A DNA stretch of 15,223 nt from Aureococcus anophagefferens (GCF_000186865.1 NW_008705602.1:196176-211398); one strand, 5' to 3'; positions 1 to 8,156 are shown, numbered from the stretch's first letter. Translations and numbers: made by a program. The notes: a model not told the origin generated them from the letters alone.

Positions 1-30
1 GACGCCCGCAGGAAAAAGGGTCACAGACTC

Positions 31-852
31 TCATGCGCAACGTTTCAGCAACGGTGAGTTAGCTCCGAGTTTTGTCGCATTACGCTTGGAGCCATCATAA
101 AAGCCATCTTCCTCGGTCAACTGTGACCGATCGATTGTCATCGACGTGCAAGCCAAAGCGCATACGCGTGCCACGGGCCTGCCCACCGGGCAGCTCCCAG
201 TGCGCACGAGCCAGACCACCGGCGAGGCCGCACCGACACGGACCCGCCCAATTTCCCCCCGCGCCAGGAGGGACAAGAAGTAACAACCCACGAATGCCGC
301 CGCATGCATTTGCACGCACACGTCATGATGCCCTGCAGAACGCGATCGCGTCTCGAAAAGACTATGGTAGTTGTTTAAATATTCATTAACAAAACGCGGA
401 CTGAAATCCTGCAATCCAAGATGCAGACAAAAATCCTCACCCCTCTTGGGCTTGGAAATAAAAACCATAAATTCCTCCCCGCAGATCTTGTTGTACCTCC
501 ACAAAACAACTGCGATTGCGCGAACTTCAATAGCAATCGGCAGGCCGCTGTCACCTTTCTCATGCGCCACGAGCCGCCTTCGCACATCGTCTAGGTCCCG
601 ATGCAAAGATAAACGAGCTTTAACGTGTCGCGGTGGATCCTGGACCCATGCGCGCTGTTGTTTCCGCACACGGCTTCCAAAGCGAGGCCCGACCCACCTT
701 TCGTGCCGAGGGACTCGCCGCGACAAGAATTCGTTACACCCGCAAAGCTTGGACGTCCAACGACGCATGCAAGCATCGACGACGGCAAATCGATCGCGCT
801 CTTCCCGCGAGATCCCAAACGGAGTCTTTGACTTGTCGAAATCGAGGCCCAT
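31..852 (-). CDS. Hypothetical protein or gene remnant, unrecognised
   Basis: The frame is open on the minus strand from above position 1000 down to 31. The first ATG followed by ordinary-looking protein is at 852 (MGLDFDKSKTPFGI...). The first 160 residues have a balanced, globular-looking composition, with stretches such as EVRAIAVVLWRYNK and GEEFMVFISKPKRGED. The last 90 residues run through the dispersed repeat at 139-287 and look less natural, so the true end or a splice site may lie before about 300. No known domain is recognised. The opposite strand is also open but reads as low-complexity Arg/Thr/Pro sequence. It could be an exon of a real gene, a transposon relic, or chance in GC-rich DNA. 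Confidence 0.25.
   Translation of the reverse strand: MGLDFDKSKTPFGISREERDRFAVVDACMRRWTSKLCGCNEFLSRRVPRHERWVGPRFGSRVRKQQRAWVQDPPRHVKARLSLHRDLDDVRRRLVAHEKGDSGLPIAIEVRAIAVVLWRYNKICGEEFMVFISKPKRGEDFCLHLGLQDFSPRFVNEYLNNYHSLFETRSRSAGHHDVCVQMHAAAFVGCYFLSLLARGEIGRVRVGAASPVVWLVRTGSCPVGRPVARVCALACTSMTIDRSQLTEEDGFYDGSKRNATKLGANSPLLKRCA
139..287 (+). repeat. Dispersed repeat, copy 1
   Basis: This stretch is clearly related to 13182-13347 in the same orientation. The first 50 bases or so match almost base for base, for example the shared words CATCGACGTGCA and CGCGTGCCAC, and the similarity returns at GTGCGCACGAGCC. Copy 1 has an extra A after GTGCA. Both copies can be read as a peptide containing PKRIRVP, in different registers relative to the extra base, so the unit may derive from a coding piece of an element or a duplicated gene. 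Beyond the core the copies differ by several indels. No terminal repeats were found, so the class is unknown. Confidence 0.7.
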
Positions 853-1246
853 TACAGTTTCAGCGGTCACCGCCAGAGTGTTGCTATTGTCCCAACTCGA
901 AGAATGGGAGGGGAGGGGGCGCACGGAGGGACGGACGGACACGCACGCAACGGCCACATGCCCACCCCCCACGAACGCTGACACGATAACTCCACAGCTC
1001 CCCCGACCTGCCCGACCCACTACCACCCCCGCACCACGAAAGAAAACAAGAAAACAACTCCACGCCCAAAGTGAGCGAACTCAGCCTGTCGCGACACCAA
1101 ACCGAGCACACCAAGAACCCCCCCCAAAAAAAAAAATTAGCGCATCTTACAACAACATTCTACCGAAAACGACCCCGAAACCGTCGGCGTGTCGCGGGGT
1201 TTTGCCCCGCAGTTTGCGCCCTACAGGTAAATTACCAATTTTCCCG

Positions 1247-1263
1247 CCCCCCCCCCCCCCCCC
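1247..1263. repeat. Homopolymer run of 17 C
   Basis: Seventeen consecutive C residues sit just left of the 39-nt inverted repeat arm. Its length is likely to be unreliable in any assembly. An A-rich run of 11 lies nearby at about 1127-1137. Confidence 0.9.
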
Positions 1264-1270
1264 TAATCTT

Positions 1271-1309
1271 CTACTACCATCATGCTAGTACTGTACCTAC
1301 CCTAGTTAG
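1271..1309 (+). repeat. 39-nt repeat, arm A (inverted copy at 6379-6417)
   Basis: These 39 bases are identical at 38 positions to the reverse complement of 6379-6417. A GATA-type run (AGAGAGATAGAGAG) follows within a few bases, and a similar GAGA/GATA run lies beside the other copy. A pyrimidine-rich stretch ending in TTTAATA follows both. The shared order suggests fragments or solo LTRs of one repeat family inserted in opposite orientations about 5 kb apart. Confidence 0.8.
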
Positions 1310-1570
1310 TAGAGAGATAGAGAGTTTTGTATCTCCCTAGTGGCTCGCTGGTACAGAGCCACCCAACTTCCTTCCCCTCTTTAATACTTTCTAACCCTGT
1401 TATAGTTGCTTCCCGCACTGTAATAGACGGAGAATCCTCCTGGACCTAGTGAGGCAGATCCTCTGCCCGTTTATTTCTGGCCGCCGGCCGTAGTTTGTCA
1501 TACAGGTCCTCTCGGGGGGGCGCGCACGCGTCTCGACCTGCGCTGTGGTGCTCTGTCTTTGTTGTTTCGC

Positions 1571-1867
1571 TTACGGGGATGCTGCGGCATGCGAGAATGT
1601 CCGGCCCGGGTCGGCAGAGGAAGGGGAACTCCAACACAAGCCCCCCCAACGGCCCGTGCCAGCGGGCACGGGCCGCTCAGGCTGCGGCGGGCTGCGAGGG
1701 TCTTGCGCCAAGCCTGAGCCGACCGACGAGTCGCGCAGCATGGTTACCGTGGGCTTGGCGTCCTTCGGTATCCAGTCGTCGAAGGTCTGGTCGCGGCCGT
1801 CGCGCAAGACGGCCGTGGCAGCGTCCAGGCGCGCCGCGCGCTTCGCAGCCGCATCCTTGCGCGCCAT
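1571..1867 (-). CDS. Hypothetical short protein, unrecognised
   Basis: This minus-strand ORF has an ATG at 1867 and begins MARKDAAAKRAARLDAAT, an ordinary charged helical start, followed by a segment with DDWIPKDAKPTVTMLRDS. After about residue 50 it becomes Pro/Gly/Ser-rich and passes through the perfect hairpin at 1650-1675, so only the first exon-like part is convincing. Its ATG lies 67 bp from the divergent ATG of the plus-strand gene at 1935, an arrangement compatible with a shared promoter. No family is recognised, and it may be a chance ORF. Confidence 0.25.
   Translation of the reverse strand: MARKDAAAKRAARLDAATAVLRDGRDQTFDDWIPKDAKPTVTMLRDSSVGSGLAQDPRSPPQPERPVPAGTGRWGGLCWSSPSSADPGRTFSHAAASP
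1650..1675. repeat. Perfect hairpin, 11-bp stem and 4-nt loop
   Basis: The arms CGGCCCGTGCC and GGCACGGGCCG are exact reverse complements around the loop AGCG. No T-run follows on either strand. The role is unknown. It lies inside the weak minus-strand ORF at 1571-1867. Confidence 0.85.
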
Positions 1868-1934
1868 GCAGGCTCCATGCTCAAATCGAGGAGTTCGAGG
1901 GCTGCCCAAAGATCGACGCCGTTAGCCGGTTAGC

Positions 1935-3141
1935 ATGACGCGTTTCGGCAGCTTGTTAGCCGGTGCCGTGCGCGACGGTTTCGCCAAGGACGTGGACGAC
2001 GTGAATTCGGTAGATTACGGTGGTTGCAAATCAGAAGTACCGGAGGCGGACACGACGTCGATTACGGCCATCATCGACCAGCAGCGGGAGGAGGGCGACG
2101 CCAAGGCGGCAATGACCCTCGCACGGGAGTACACGATGGAATTCGTGGACGAAGAACATGCCGCCGCGAAGCGCGAGGAAGAAGACCTCGCGTACGCGGA
2201 GCGCCTCGACATCGAGCTCAAGGACGAATTGGTAGCTGAGTTTTTGGCAGCGTCCATCAACACCAATCTAATTTGGACGAAGGATTCACGCAGAGAGACA
2301 TCGACCAATTGCTCTTGATAGGCGCAAGCAGCACGAGTTCGAGGCGGAAAGGCGGCACATTGAGTACCTCGAGCGAGATGGAATCGAGAGGGACGCGCGC
2401 TACGCTGAGTGCGAGGCGAAGCTAGAGCAAGAAGAAGCCGATGCCAAGGTCGCCGAGCGCCGCGACCGCGAGCTCAAGGACGGCGACTGTGCCAAGGCGG
2501 CGCAGCTCGAGCTCGACGGAGCGGAGGCCTTCGAGCGGGGCCTGGCGGAGGCCAAGGGCCTGGAGGAGGCGAAAAGGCTCGAAGCGCGGATCGCGCGGTC
2601 GAATTTCGCGGCGCGCAAGCGCCGCGACGCGCTCGCGAGCGACGAGGATCTGAACGTGGGCCAGTGCTGGCGCGACGCCATGAAGCGCGTCGACCTCGAG
2701 GACGTCGGCGACGCCGTGGCGCTGTCCGTCCAGCTCCCGTCCCTCGCGGACGTCAAGGTCGAGGCGTCCGGCAAGGTCGTCAAGGTCGTCGCGACGCGCG
2801 CGTCCGCGGCCCTCCGCGCGTCGAACTGGGCGTCCAAGGACGCGGGGCCCAAGACCATCACGCTCAAGTTCGAGCTGGTCTGCCCCAAGTCCGCCTCCGA
2901 CGTCTCCTACGACTACGACTGCGAGGCCGGGCTGTTGCACCTCTTTCTGGACGGTATCCAGCTCGCGTCTCTGGACGAGGCGACGCGGGCGAAGACGCTC
3001 ACGAGCCTCCGCGCGCGCCTCGCTCAGTCCGCGGCGGCGAAGGTCGCCAGCTTCAAGAAGGCGTTTGCCGGCGGCCCCGCAGGTGACGCCGCGCCGGACC
3101 TGTCCCTCGTCGGCCTCGGCATCACGCCCAAGGCCATCTAG
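1935..3141 (+). CDS. Charged helical protein with C-terminal HSP20/CS-like domain (two exons)
   Basis: The ATG at 1935 opens a frame that reads well to about 2231 (99 codons). The same style of Glu/Lys/Ala-rich sequence resumes in another frame from about 2296 and runs to the stop at 3141. A GT-AG intron 2232-2295 (64 nt, donor GTAGCT, possible branch CTAAT) joins the two without shifting phase and gives about 380 aa. Residues 60-230 are highly charged and should be helical or coiled coil. Residues about 240-325 alternate hydrophobic strands (VALSVQLP, DVKVEASGKVVKVVA, ITLKFELVCP, GLLHLFLDG), which resembles the beta sandwich of HSP20/CS (p23-like) domains. That points to a co-chaperone or scaffold role, by inference. 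The splice choice is tentative: other acceptors nearby do not restore the frame, and a simple frameshift in a decayed gene is the alternative. It converges on the minus-strand gene ending at 3432. Confidence 0.6.
2232..2295 (+). other. Predicted intron, 64 nt
   Basis: It begins GTAGCT and ends GCAGAG, and joins codon 99 to the downstream frame in phase 0. The upstream frame hits a stop at 2316-2318 if unspliced. An acceptor two bases earlier (CACGCAG) looks better but would break the frame. Confidence 0.4.
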
Positions 3142-3431
3142 GCCGTGTCTCCCCCCCCCTTTTATACTCCTTAAGCGCGCTGACCTCCATGCGGAGATCG
3201 GCAGAGTGGCAGAGTTGGCGGGGCTGCGTGATGGTAGGGAAGCCGAAGTGGAAGCCGCCTACCAGTGAGACCGGCCATCCCCGCTACCCCGAAATAACTC
3301 CTCCTCTCAGAGGCCCTATCGCCCGACCTCGACTAACTTCGCCGGGCCGGTGCGGGCGCGCGCGACGTGCTGCTCTACGTGCAAACATTCAGTGAAGCCC
3401 CTCGCTCCAGGGTGTGGACCCCTACTCCCCC
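3142..3431. other. Intergenic gap between convergent genes
   Basis: The 290 bases between the plus-strand stop at 3141 and the minus-strand stop at 3432 hold a C-run followed by TTTTATA. No convincing gene, RNA or repeat was seen. 3' processing signals for both genes should lie here. Confidence 0.5.
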
Positions 3432-6131
3432 CTAGAGGCCATGGTGCTGACGGCATACGAAGTCGGATCCGTCGTGGACGAGCATGAGGGGCTTCCTCGC
3501 CTCGTGCTCGTGTTGGAAACCGAGGGCGTGCTGGACGTAGCGGATACCGTGGAGCTTGCGATCGCAGTGGATGCGGGTCCGGCCGAAGATGTGGACGGCG
3601 GGGAGCGGTTTCACGGAGCGAAGCTGAACGTCAATCTGCTCGTTTCCGACGGATTTCAGGACGTCCCTTTCGTGTTTGGCGTACGGGAGCTCGACGCGAG
3701 GCAAGAAGTGGGAGAACGAGACAACTGTCCCGTCGTACTTCAGGTCGAGGCGGCGCCGATTCCAGCGTTCAAAGATTATGGGGACGTCGGCGTCGTTGAC
3801 CGGCCAGCGACAGAGCGCGTCGGGCTTGACGTCTCCAGGCCAGGGATCGTTGACGTCAAACTTGGAATCGTACCAAGAGAACAGAGGGAGGACAAATAGA
3901 CCGCAACAGACCTCCGCGGGCGCCGTGTCGACCTGCGGGCGCGCGAGAGTCGGATGGGCTCAAGGCTCCGGACGAAGCTCCGTAGGCGCGTAGGCGCCCA
4001 CATAGGCTCGTCGAGGGCGGTGTATACGTAGGGTCCAGAGGTTTTGAGCCAAAGCCGCCTCGTGGTCGCTTCCGTAGGCCCCTGCAGGCGACACTGGTGC
4101 CGGCATCGAGTTCATCGCAGAGTTCGAGTAGCGTGTTGAACTTCGCGATGCTGTCGGGTTGATCATCGGGCTCGTTGGAAGTCTCTGTCTTGGGATGGAT
4201 CCAGAGGTCACGGTTCCCCGGGACGAAGAAGACGCGGCGGAATTTTCCCCGGAGTCTCTCGAGGCCGACTCGGGCGGCGCGAAGAGATTCTCCAATGTTG
4301 CCTGCGATGATGAGGACGTCGCGCTGGTAGTCGAAGCTACTGAGGCCGTTGACCCAGTCCATGTTCGCGCCGTGGTCGCAATGGACGTCACTTACGGAAA
4401 AGACGCGCGTGCTCGAGAGGCCCGCGTCGCGTGTGAAGCGCGTCGCATCGCGTGCCGCGGCATCAGGCGAGCGTTCGTCTCGTGCGAGCGTCCCGAGGAC
4501 CTCAGCGCAGCCCTTGCGCGCGTCCGAGGACGTGTTGTCAACGTAGGCGCCGCGCGCATGGTACCAGTATGCGTGTGCGTGACGCCGGAGGCCGGTCAGG
4601 GCCGTGGCCGCACGGCCATAGCCGCGTGCCCACGACGGCGCGATCTTGATAGCTCGCTTCGCGTCGACGAGGGCCGCGCGGTAGCAGCGGAGTCGCAGGA
4701 GGCACGCGGCGCGATTCGCGGCAAGACGTTCGTCGCATGAACCAAGGCGCACCAGGCAGGCGCTATAGAGAGCCACCGCGGCACCTGCGCGGGACGTTCG
4801 AGCTGAGTTCGGCCGATCCCAATGCGCAAGAGGGCGAGCACGATACATGTAAGAGCAGCGGAAGAGCGCGCGGGCGCGGCGGCGACGCCGAACCCTCACC
4901 GTCCTCGCCGCACCGGAAGTGGTCGTCGGCCATGGCCTTGACGTCGGCTTTGGCCGCGAGGACCGACGCTTCGCTCGAGCTGTCGATGGCGTCGAAAACG
5001 TCGCGTGCGGTGTCGAAGCCGAGCTCACTGAGCCGCGCAAGGGCTGCTTCGGAGGCTGCCGCGTCCTCGGCGGCGTCCGCGGCCTAGAGATGCGAATGGC
5101 TCACGCCGCCGGCATTTTGCAGCGGCACTGCGATCTTGAATGGCGTGCAGACGCCCGGATCGCACCTGGAGGCCGTGGACGAGGGCGCATGTCGCTTCGC
5201 GAGGCCGCTGGAGGCCGCGGAGCGCCGCGGCACGCCGCAGGTGGCCCCTGGCCCACCGCACGTTCGTAGAAGTCGCGGCGTCGCCGTCGGCAAGCGCCGC
5301 GTGAAGCCGGCCGAGTTTGAGGTACCTAGAATCCGGGCATGTCTCCGATGCCCGAGGAGGCGCGGCGTGTTCAGCAACCCGAGTCGAGTCTATCGCATTG
5401 GCGCGAGGCGCGGCGTCGCACGCTGCGGCTCGGTTCGCGAGCGTCTTCTCAAAGACGGGGTTGTCGCCGTCGGCCTCGCGGCCTCGAGGCGCCGCCCGGT
5501 ATTGGAGGACCAGAGTGTAGGCGGCACTCGCGCCGACGAGGTCACCGCGCTGGAAGTGCGCGTCGCCACGTGCCTTGGTCGCGGCGGGGCCACCGCCGCT
5601 CGCCACGTCCTCGGCGGCCGCGGTGTCGCGAGAAGCTATGGCGACGGCCGCCGCGCGCTCTAGGTCAGTTCGTGTGGCATCGTCGGCCGCAAGGAGCGCG
5701 GCGGCGGCTGCGTCCTCGGCGGCGGCGGCGAAGTCGAGACGCGCCTCGTTGCAGAGGCTTCGGATCTCAAAAGCCTCGGCGCTCCCAGGCCGCAGCTCAG
5801 AAGCGTGGGCCGCGTCTTCGTACGAGTCGAGGGCCAGAGCCAGCGCCGCGGTGGAAACCTTACTCTTGTCATGTGAGTGACTGTCAGCTTCTTGACACGA
5901 CTCGGGCTGTGCCAAGAGCAAGTCCCGGCGCTTGCCTAGTCGGCCGCGCGCCCGCGCTAAAAGCAACTTGCATCGCTTGTCTGAGTCGCGCGATGGAACG
6001 CCGTCCAACGCGTCGCTCAACTGACTGATCGCCGAGCCCCATTCTTTCGCCTCGAGGCTCGCCAGTCCCCTTGCCTCGAAGGATAGTGCCCGTGGTGGCG
6101 GCGGCGGGGGGGGGGGGTCGCAGCCCGCCAT
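3432..6131 (-). CDS. TPR protein fused to a degenerate calcineurin-like phosphoesterase domain (five exons)
   Basis: Exons 6131-5422, 5325-5166, 5083-4900, 4784-4093 and 3932-3432 join through four GT-AG introns into 748 aa with no phase conflict. The ATG at 6131 has a good context (CCAATGGCG), with an AT-rich TATATT stretch about 45 bp upstream. TPR-like helices lie at about residues 14-45, 185-290 (NRAAAYLKLGRLHAALADGDA is restored only by splicing) and 335-432. Residues 477-735 match the plant/algal calcineurin-like family: SDVH (D484, H486), the VLIIAGNI strand, FFVPGNRDLW, PLFSWYD, VVSFSHFLPR (H657) and HIFGRTRIHCD. Normal members have GD, GNHD and GHTH. Here the bridging Asp is N514 and the His residues are R543, R700 and R702. 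Loss of metal binding, hence a binding or scaffold role, is inferred. No signal peptide is evident. A 12-G run near the start encodes poly-Pro and could hide a length error. Confidence 0.85.
3933..4092 (-). other. Predicted intron 4 of the TPR-phosphoesterase gene, 160 nt
   Basis: The donor GTCGCC follows the codons for LDAGTS. The acceptor CCCGCAG precedes VDTAPAEV. It joins in phase 0. Reading through would replace the conserved PLFSWYD segment with Arg/Pro-rich sequence and a premature stop at 3856. Confidence 0.8.
4785..4899 (-). other. Predicted intron 3 of the TPR-phosphoesterase gene, 115 nt
   Basis: The donor GTGAGG is textbook and the acceptor is GCGCAG. The split codon becomes GGT (Gly352), giving HFRCGEDGAAVALYSACLVR, a typical TPR helix pair. 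Confidence 0.85.
5084..5165 (-). other. Predicted intron 2 of the TPR-phosphoesterase gene, 82 nt
   Basis: The donor is CAG|GTGCGA and the acceptor ATCTCTAG. It joins in phase 0 after VHGLQ and changes frame correctly into AADAAEDAAASEAAL. Confidence 0.8.
5326..5421 (-). other. Predicted in-frame intron 1 of the TPR-phosphoesterase gene, 96 nt
   Basis: It is 96 nt, a multiple of three, with no stop, so it is invisible to ORF calling. Removal (donor GTGCGA, acceptor GATTCTAG) restores the consensus TPR segment NRAAAYLKLGRL, while retention inserts 32 residues that fit no repeat. Confidence 0.8.
6106..6117. repeat. Homopolymer run of 12 G in coding sequence
   Basis: On the minus strand the run encodes consecutive prolines at residues 6-9 of the TPR-phosphoesterase protein, extended by GGC-type codons. 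A length error here would shift the start region. Confidence 0.85.
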
Positions 6132-6239
6132 TGGAGAATTTCAGATTCTTCTGTCCGGGGCTTCAAACAAAAAATATATCCGAAAAGCGGCGCCGAGTTA
6201 TCGAAACTCGCGCTCGTTGTATAAAATCTAAGTCCCGTA

Positions 6240-6490
6240 CATCAACTTGACGTTAAGGTACAGTCCGTAGTAGCAGGATAAGCACAGTGGGCGAGAGGGG
6301 AAGCTCAGTGTGCTACCTTACGGTAGCTCAGTCATAAGATAGTAACTGATTATAAAGAAGGGGAACGGGAAGGAGAGCCTAACTAGGGTAGGTATAGTAC
6401 TAGCATGATGGTAGTAGGGTAGTGGTAGTGTAGCGTACTGTACTACAGTATAGTCATGGAGATATAGAGATAGAGAGAGAGAGACAGACA
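6240..6490 (-). repeat. Repeat block, possible LTR fragment in minus orientation
   Basis: This AT-richer block holds the 39-nt match to 1271-1309 (inverted, at 6379-6417) and a GAGATATAGAGATAGAGAG run at about 6460-6482. Near 6270-6290 it also has a segment whose reverse complement, CCCACTGTGCTTAT, recurs with one indel near 13377-13391 in the leader of the right-hand retroelement. It is best read as a fragment of a retroelement LTR family. The ends are not defined. Confidence 0.5.
6379..6417 (-). repeat. 39-nt repeat, arm B (inverted copy of 1271-1309)
   Basis: The reverse complement matches 1271-1309 at 38 of 39 positions. The single difference is a G/A transition. Confidence 0.8.
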
Positions 6491-6856
6491 TCAAGATTCT
6501 TTGCACTCCCCCATCATGTCGCTGAAGAGTGCACATGGATACCTGGCAGTAGCAGAGCGGTTTCGAAGTTTCGAAGTAGAATGGTTTCGGACGTCGTGGC
6601 ACTTAAGTTCCACTCTTCCCACTTCATTCCGTTGATTGTCTCCAACACACTTCCGCACGCGGCCCTCGGCCGCCGCCGCCAGCGGCCGCGCCCAGGACGC
6701 TTGCCGAAGCACGTTAAAGACGACGTCGTCCACGCCGAATTGGCGTCGATCCTCAGTGTCGCCGTAGAACGGGGCAAGCATAAAATCATTCGAAGAGATT
6801 CCGTCGATAGCTCGACGAACAGGAACCCAGCCGTCAACTGTTTTGGCTTCGGTCAA
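6491..6856 (-). CDS. Hypothetical exon or gene fragment, unrecognised
   Basis: This minus-strand frame has no ATG at its 5' end; it begins at a TTG about 10 bp from the left terminal repeat of the element at 6866. The first 85 residues look like a real protein (DGWVPVRRAIDG, NDFMLAPFYGDTED, FGVDDVVFNVLRQASW). The last 30 run toward the repeat block and are doubtful. It is probably an internal exon or a fragment left by repeat insertion. The piece at 7791-8156 lies on the same strand just beyond the mobile element and in a compatible frame, but an in-frame TAA separates them. No family is recognised. Confidence 0.3.
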   Translation of the reverse strand: MTEAKTVDGWVPVRRAIDGISSNDFMLAPFYGDTEDRRQFGVDDVVFNVLRQASWARPLAAAAEGRVRKCVGDNQRNEVGRVELKCHDVRNHSTSKLRNRSATARYPCALFSDMMGECKES

Positions 6857-6865
6857 TACAACTTA

Positions 6866-6877
6866 GGCCGGAAGTTA
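6866..6877 (+). repeat. Left terminal inverted repeat
   Basis: GGCCGGAAGTTA, preceded by TTA, is an exact reverse complement of 7776-7787. Confidence 0.85.
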
Positions 6878-7775
6878 AATAAAAATAACTTGAAGCAATT
6901 AATTTGTTTGAGGAGTTAAATGACGATTTCGTAGCAAATCGTGAAAGATTTACCAAAACTCTCTCTCTCCAGCCAGCAAATCGAGCGGATTTGCCCGCCG
7001 CCCGAGCACGAAAGACAAATTGTCTTACGCGCGTTGGTCGCCCGCGCACCACGCCCGTGTCAGCCCGGAGGCTCGTAGGGGCGCATCTGGTGACCCCAGA
7101 CGACATCGCTTGCCCGAAGGGCCTCCTGGGACCAGCCGAGAGTGGGATGACGCCTCGTGAGGCCCGCCGCGCCGGCGGCGTCGGGCCGAAGCCGGCGCCG
7201 GTCGTCTCAGCGCCGCCGAGAGGTGGTCCCAACCGACTGGGAAGGTCTCCATCCGCTGCCGTGGTGGCGCGAGATCGGCGCGACACTCGCCGTGCGGTGG
7301 CACCGGCGCTAAATGCCCACGGCCACCGTCGGGACGAAACGCCGCCGGCAGCTCGTCCCGGTGGACTCGGCGATTTCGGGCTCCCCCGAGGAAGCCGCCG
7401 CGCTGGACGCGACGGGGTCGATGACGAACGATCTCCGCTGCTGCGATGGCTCGAAAACCATCTTAGAGGGGTCGCGAGGGGGCAGCGCGTCCCTTCCTAC
7501 CCACTCTACCTCCCCGTTCCAGTCGCCACGCGGTCGTATGAGCGTCGCGTCTTCGCATGTGCCTCACCCTCGTCCATGCGGACCTCGAAGTCACTGGGAT
7601 CGTTGCACAGTTCCGCGTTCCGGCGGCGCTGCAGGGCCATGAGCACCGCTCAAATGATCATACTCGCGCGAGCGCGCGCTTCGGACGTTGCATATCCAAA
7701 CATGGCTTCACCTGCAGGAATCTAACTCTTGGACTCGGACAATTGGTTTGCCGGGAGCAAACGATTAAAAAAATC

Positions 7776-7787
7776 TAACTTCCGGCC
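7776..7787 (-). repeat. Right terminal inverted repeat
   Basis: TAACTTCCGGCC, followed by TTA, is an exact reverse complement of 6866-6877. Confidence 0.85.
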
Positions 7788-7790
7788 TTA

Positions 7791-8156
7791 TTAGTCTCGC
7801 CACTCGACGAAATCGCTGTCTGCCTTCGACTCAAAGCCGTGGCCGAAAGTAGCCGCCCACCGAGCGTCCGCCTCGGCGACCTCTGGACGCCGAAGAAGGC
7901 GCGGTACCGCGATCTTCGGAGGCTCAAAATTTGCCTTCACGCGTGTCGATCTGCGCTCGGGCACCCTCACCCCCGACCGCGCGCCGCGCTTCCACGAGGT
8001 CCCGCCGCCGACACCGTCGCGCTCCCGGCTCCCGGCCCGCGTCACCCCGACCGCGCGGTCCCGCAGGACCCGGGCTATGCGTCGCCTCGGTGCGCGCTCT
8101 CTACGATCGTATGTCACATCCGCCCCCGTAAGGCATGCGCCGCGCGTGTGTATCAT
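7791..8156 (-). CDS. Hypothetical C-terminal exon, unrecognised
   Basis: The last 45 residues of this minus-strand frame read like a real protein end (FEPPKIAVPRLLRRPEVAEAD, then HGFESKADSDFVEWRD and stop). Upstream of KANFEPPK it turns Arg/Gly-rich and antisense to the FDXR start, so only about 7791-7965 is credible. A possible acceptor (CGAGCGCAG) precedes that part. The TAA stop overlaps the first bases after the mobile element's target duplication. No domain is recognised. The opposite strand is also open here, so strand choice rests on composition only. Confidence 0.3.
   Translation of the reverse strand: MIHTRGACLTGADVTYDRRERAPRRRIARVLRDRAVGVTRAGSRERDGVGGGTSWKRGARSGVRVPERRSTRVKANFEPPKIAVPRLLRRPEVAEADARWAATFGHGFESKADSDFVEWRD

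Larger units (their letters stand above)
6866..7787. mobile_element. PIF/Harbinger-like non-autonomous DNA transposon, 922 bp
   Basis: The ends are perfect 12-bp inverted repeats, GGCCGGAAGTTA at 6866-6877 and its reverse complement at 7776-7787. Each is followed inward by an AT-rich stretch. The trinucleotide TTA flanks both sides (6863-6865 and 7788-7790), the target duplication typical of PIF/Harbinger and Tourist-type elements. The interior (about 6960-7730) is GC-rich like host genes. It contains a 273-codon plus-strand frame without an ATG (from TTG at 6904) and a shorter one with an ATG at 7313. Neither shows a DDE transposase or Myb-like protein. It is therefore non-autonomous, and the interior may be captured host sequence. 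The ends and target site are seen directly; the superfamily is inference. Confidence 0.75.

Noticed and set aside
371..1288. Plus-strand 305-codon ORF
   Set aside because: Composition is Arg/Thr/Pro low complexity, it crosses the poly-A and poly-C runs, and it has no domain-like region. It is likely chance in GC-rich DNA.
1495..1938. Plus-strand 147-codon ORF
   Set aside because: Arg/Ser/Pro-rich without structure, and it overlaps the start of the better-supported gene at 1935.
3414..4740. Plus-strand ORFs at 3414-3899 and 4159-4740
   Set aside because: They are antisense to the confidently assigned exons of the phosphoesterase domain; their acidic/Val-rich look is the mirror of GC-rich codons.
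6219..6227. TATAAAA on the plus strand as a promoter
   Set aside because: It points away from the TPR-phosphoesterase gene and toward repeat DNA with no plus-strand gene behind it.
6904..7725. 273-codon frame inside the TIR element as a transposase
   Set aside because: It starts at TTG, has no DDE-type or DNA-binding motif that I can see, and is rich in Arg/Pro/Ala. It is kept only as part of the element description.
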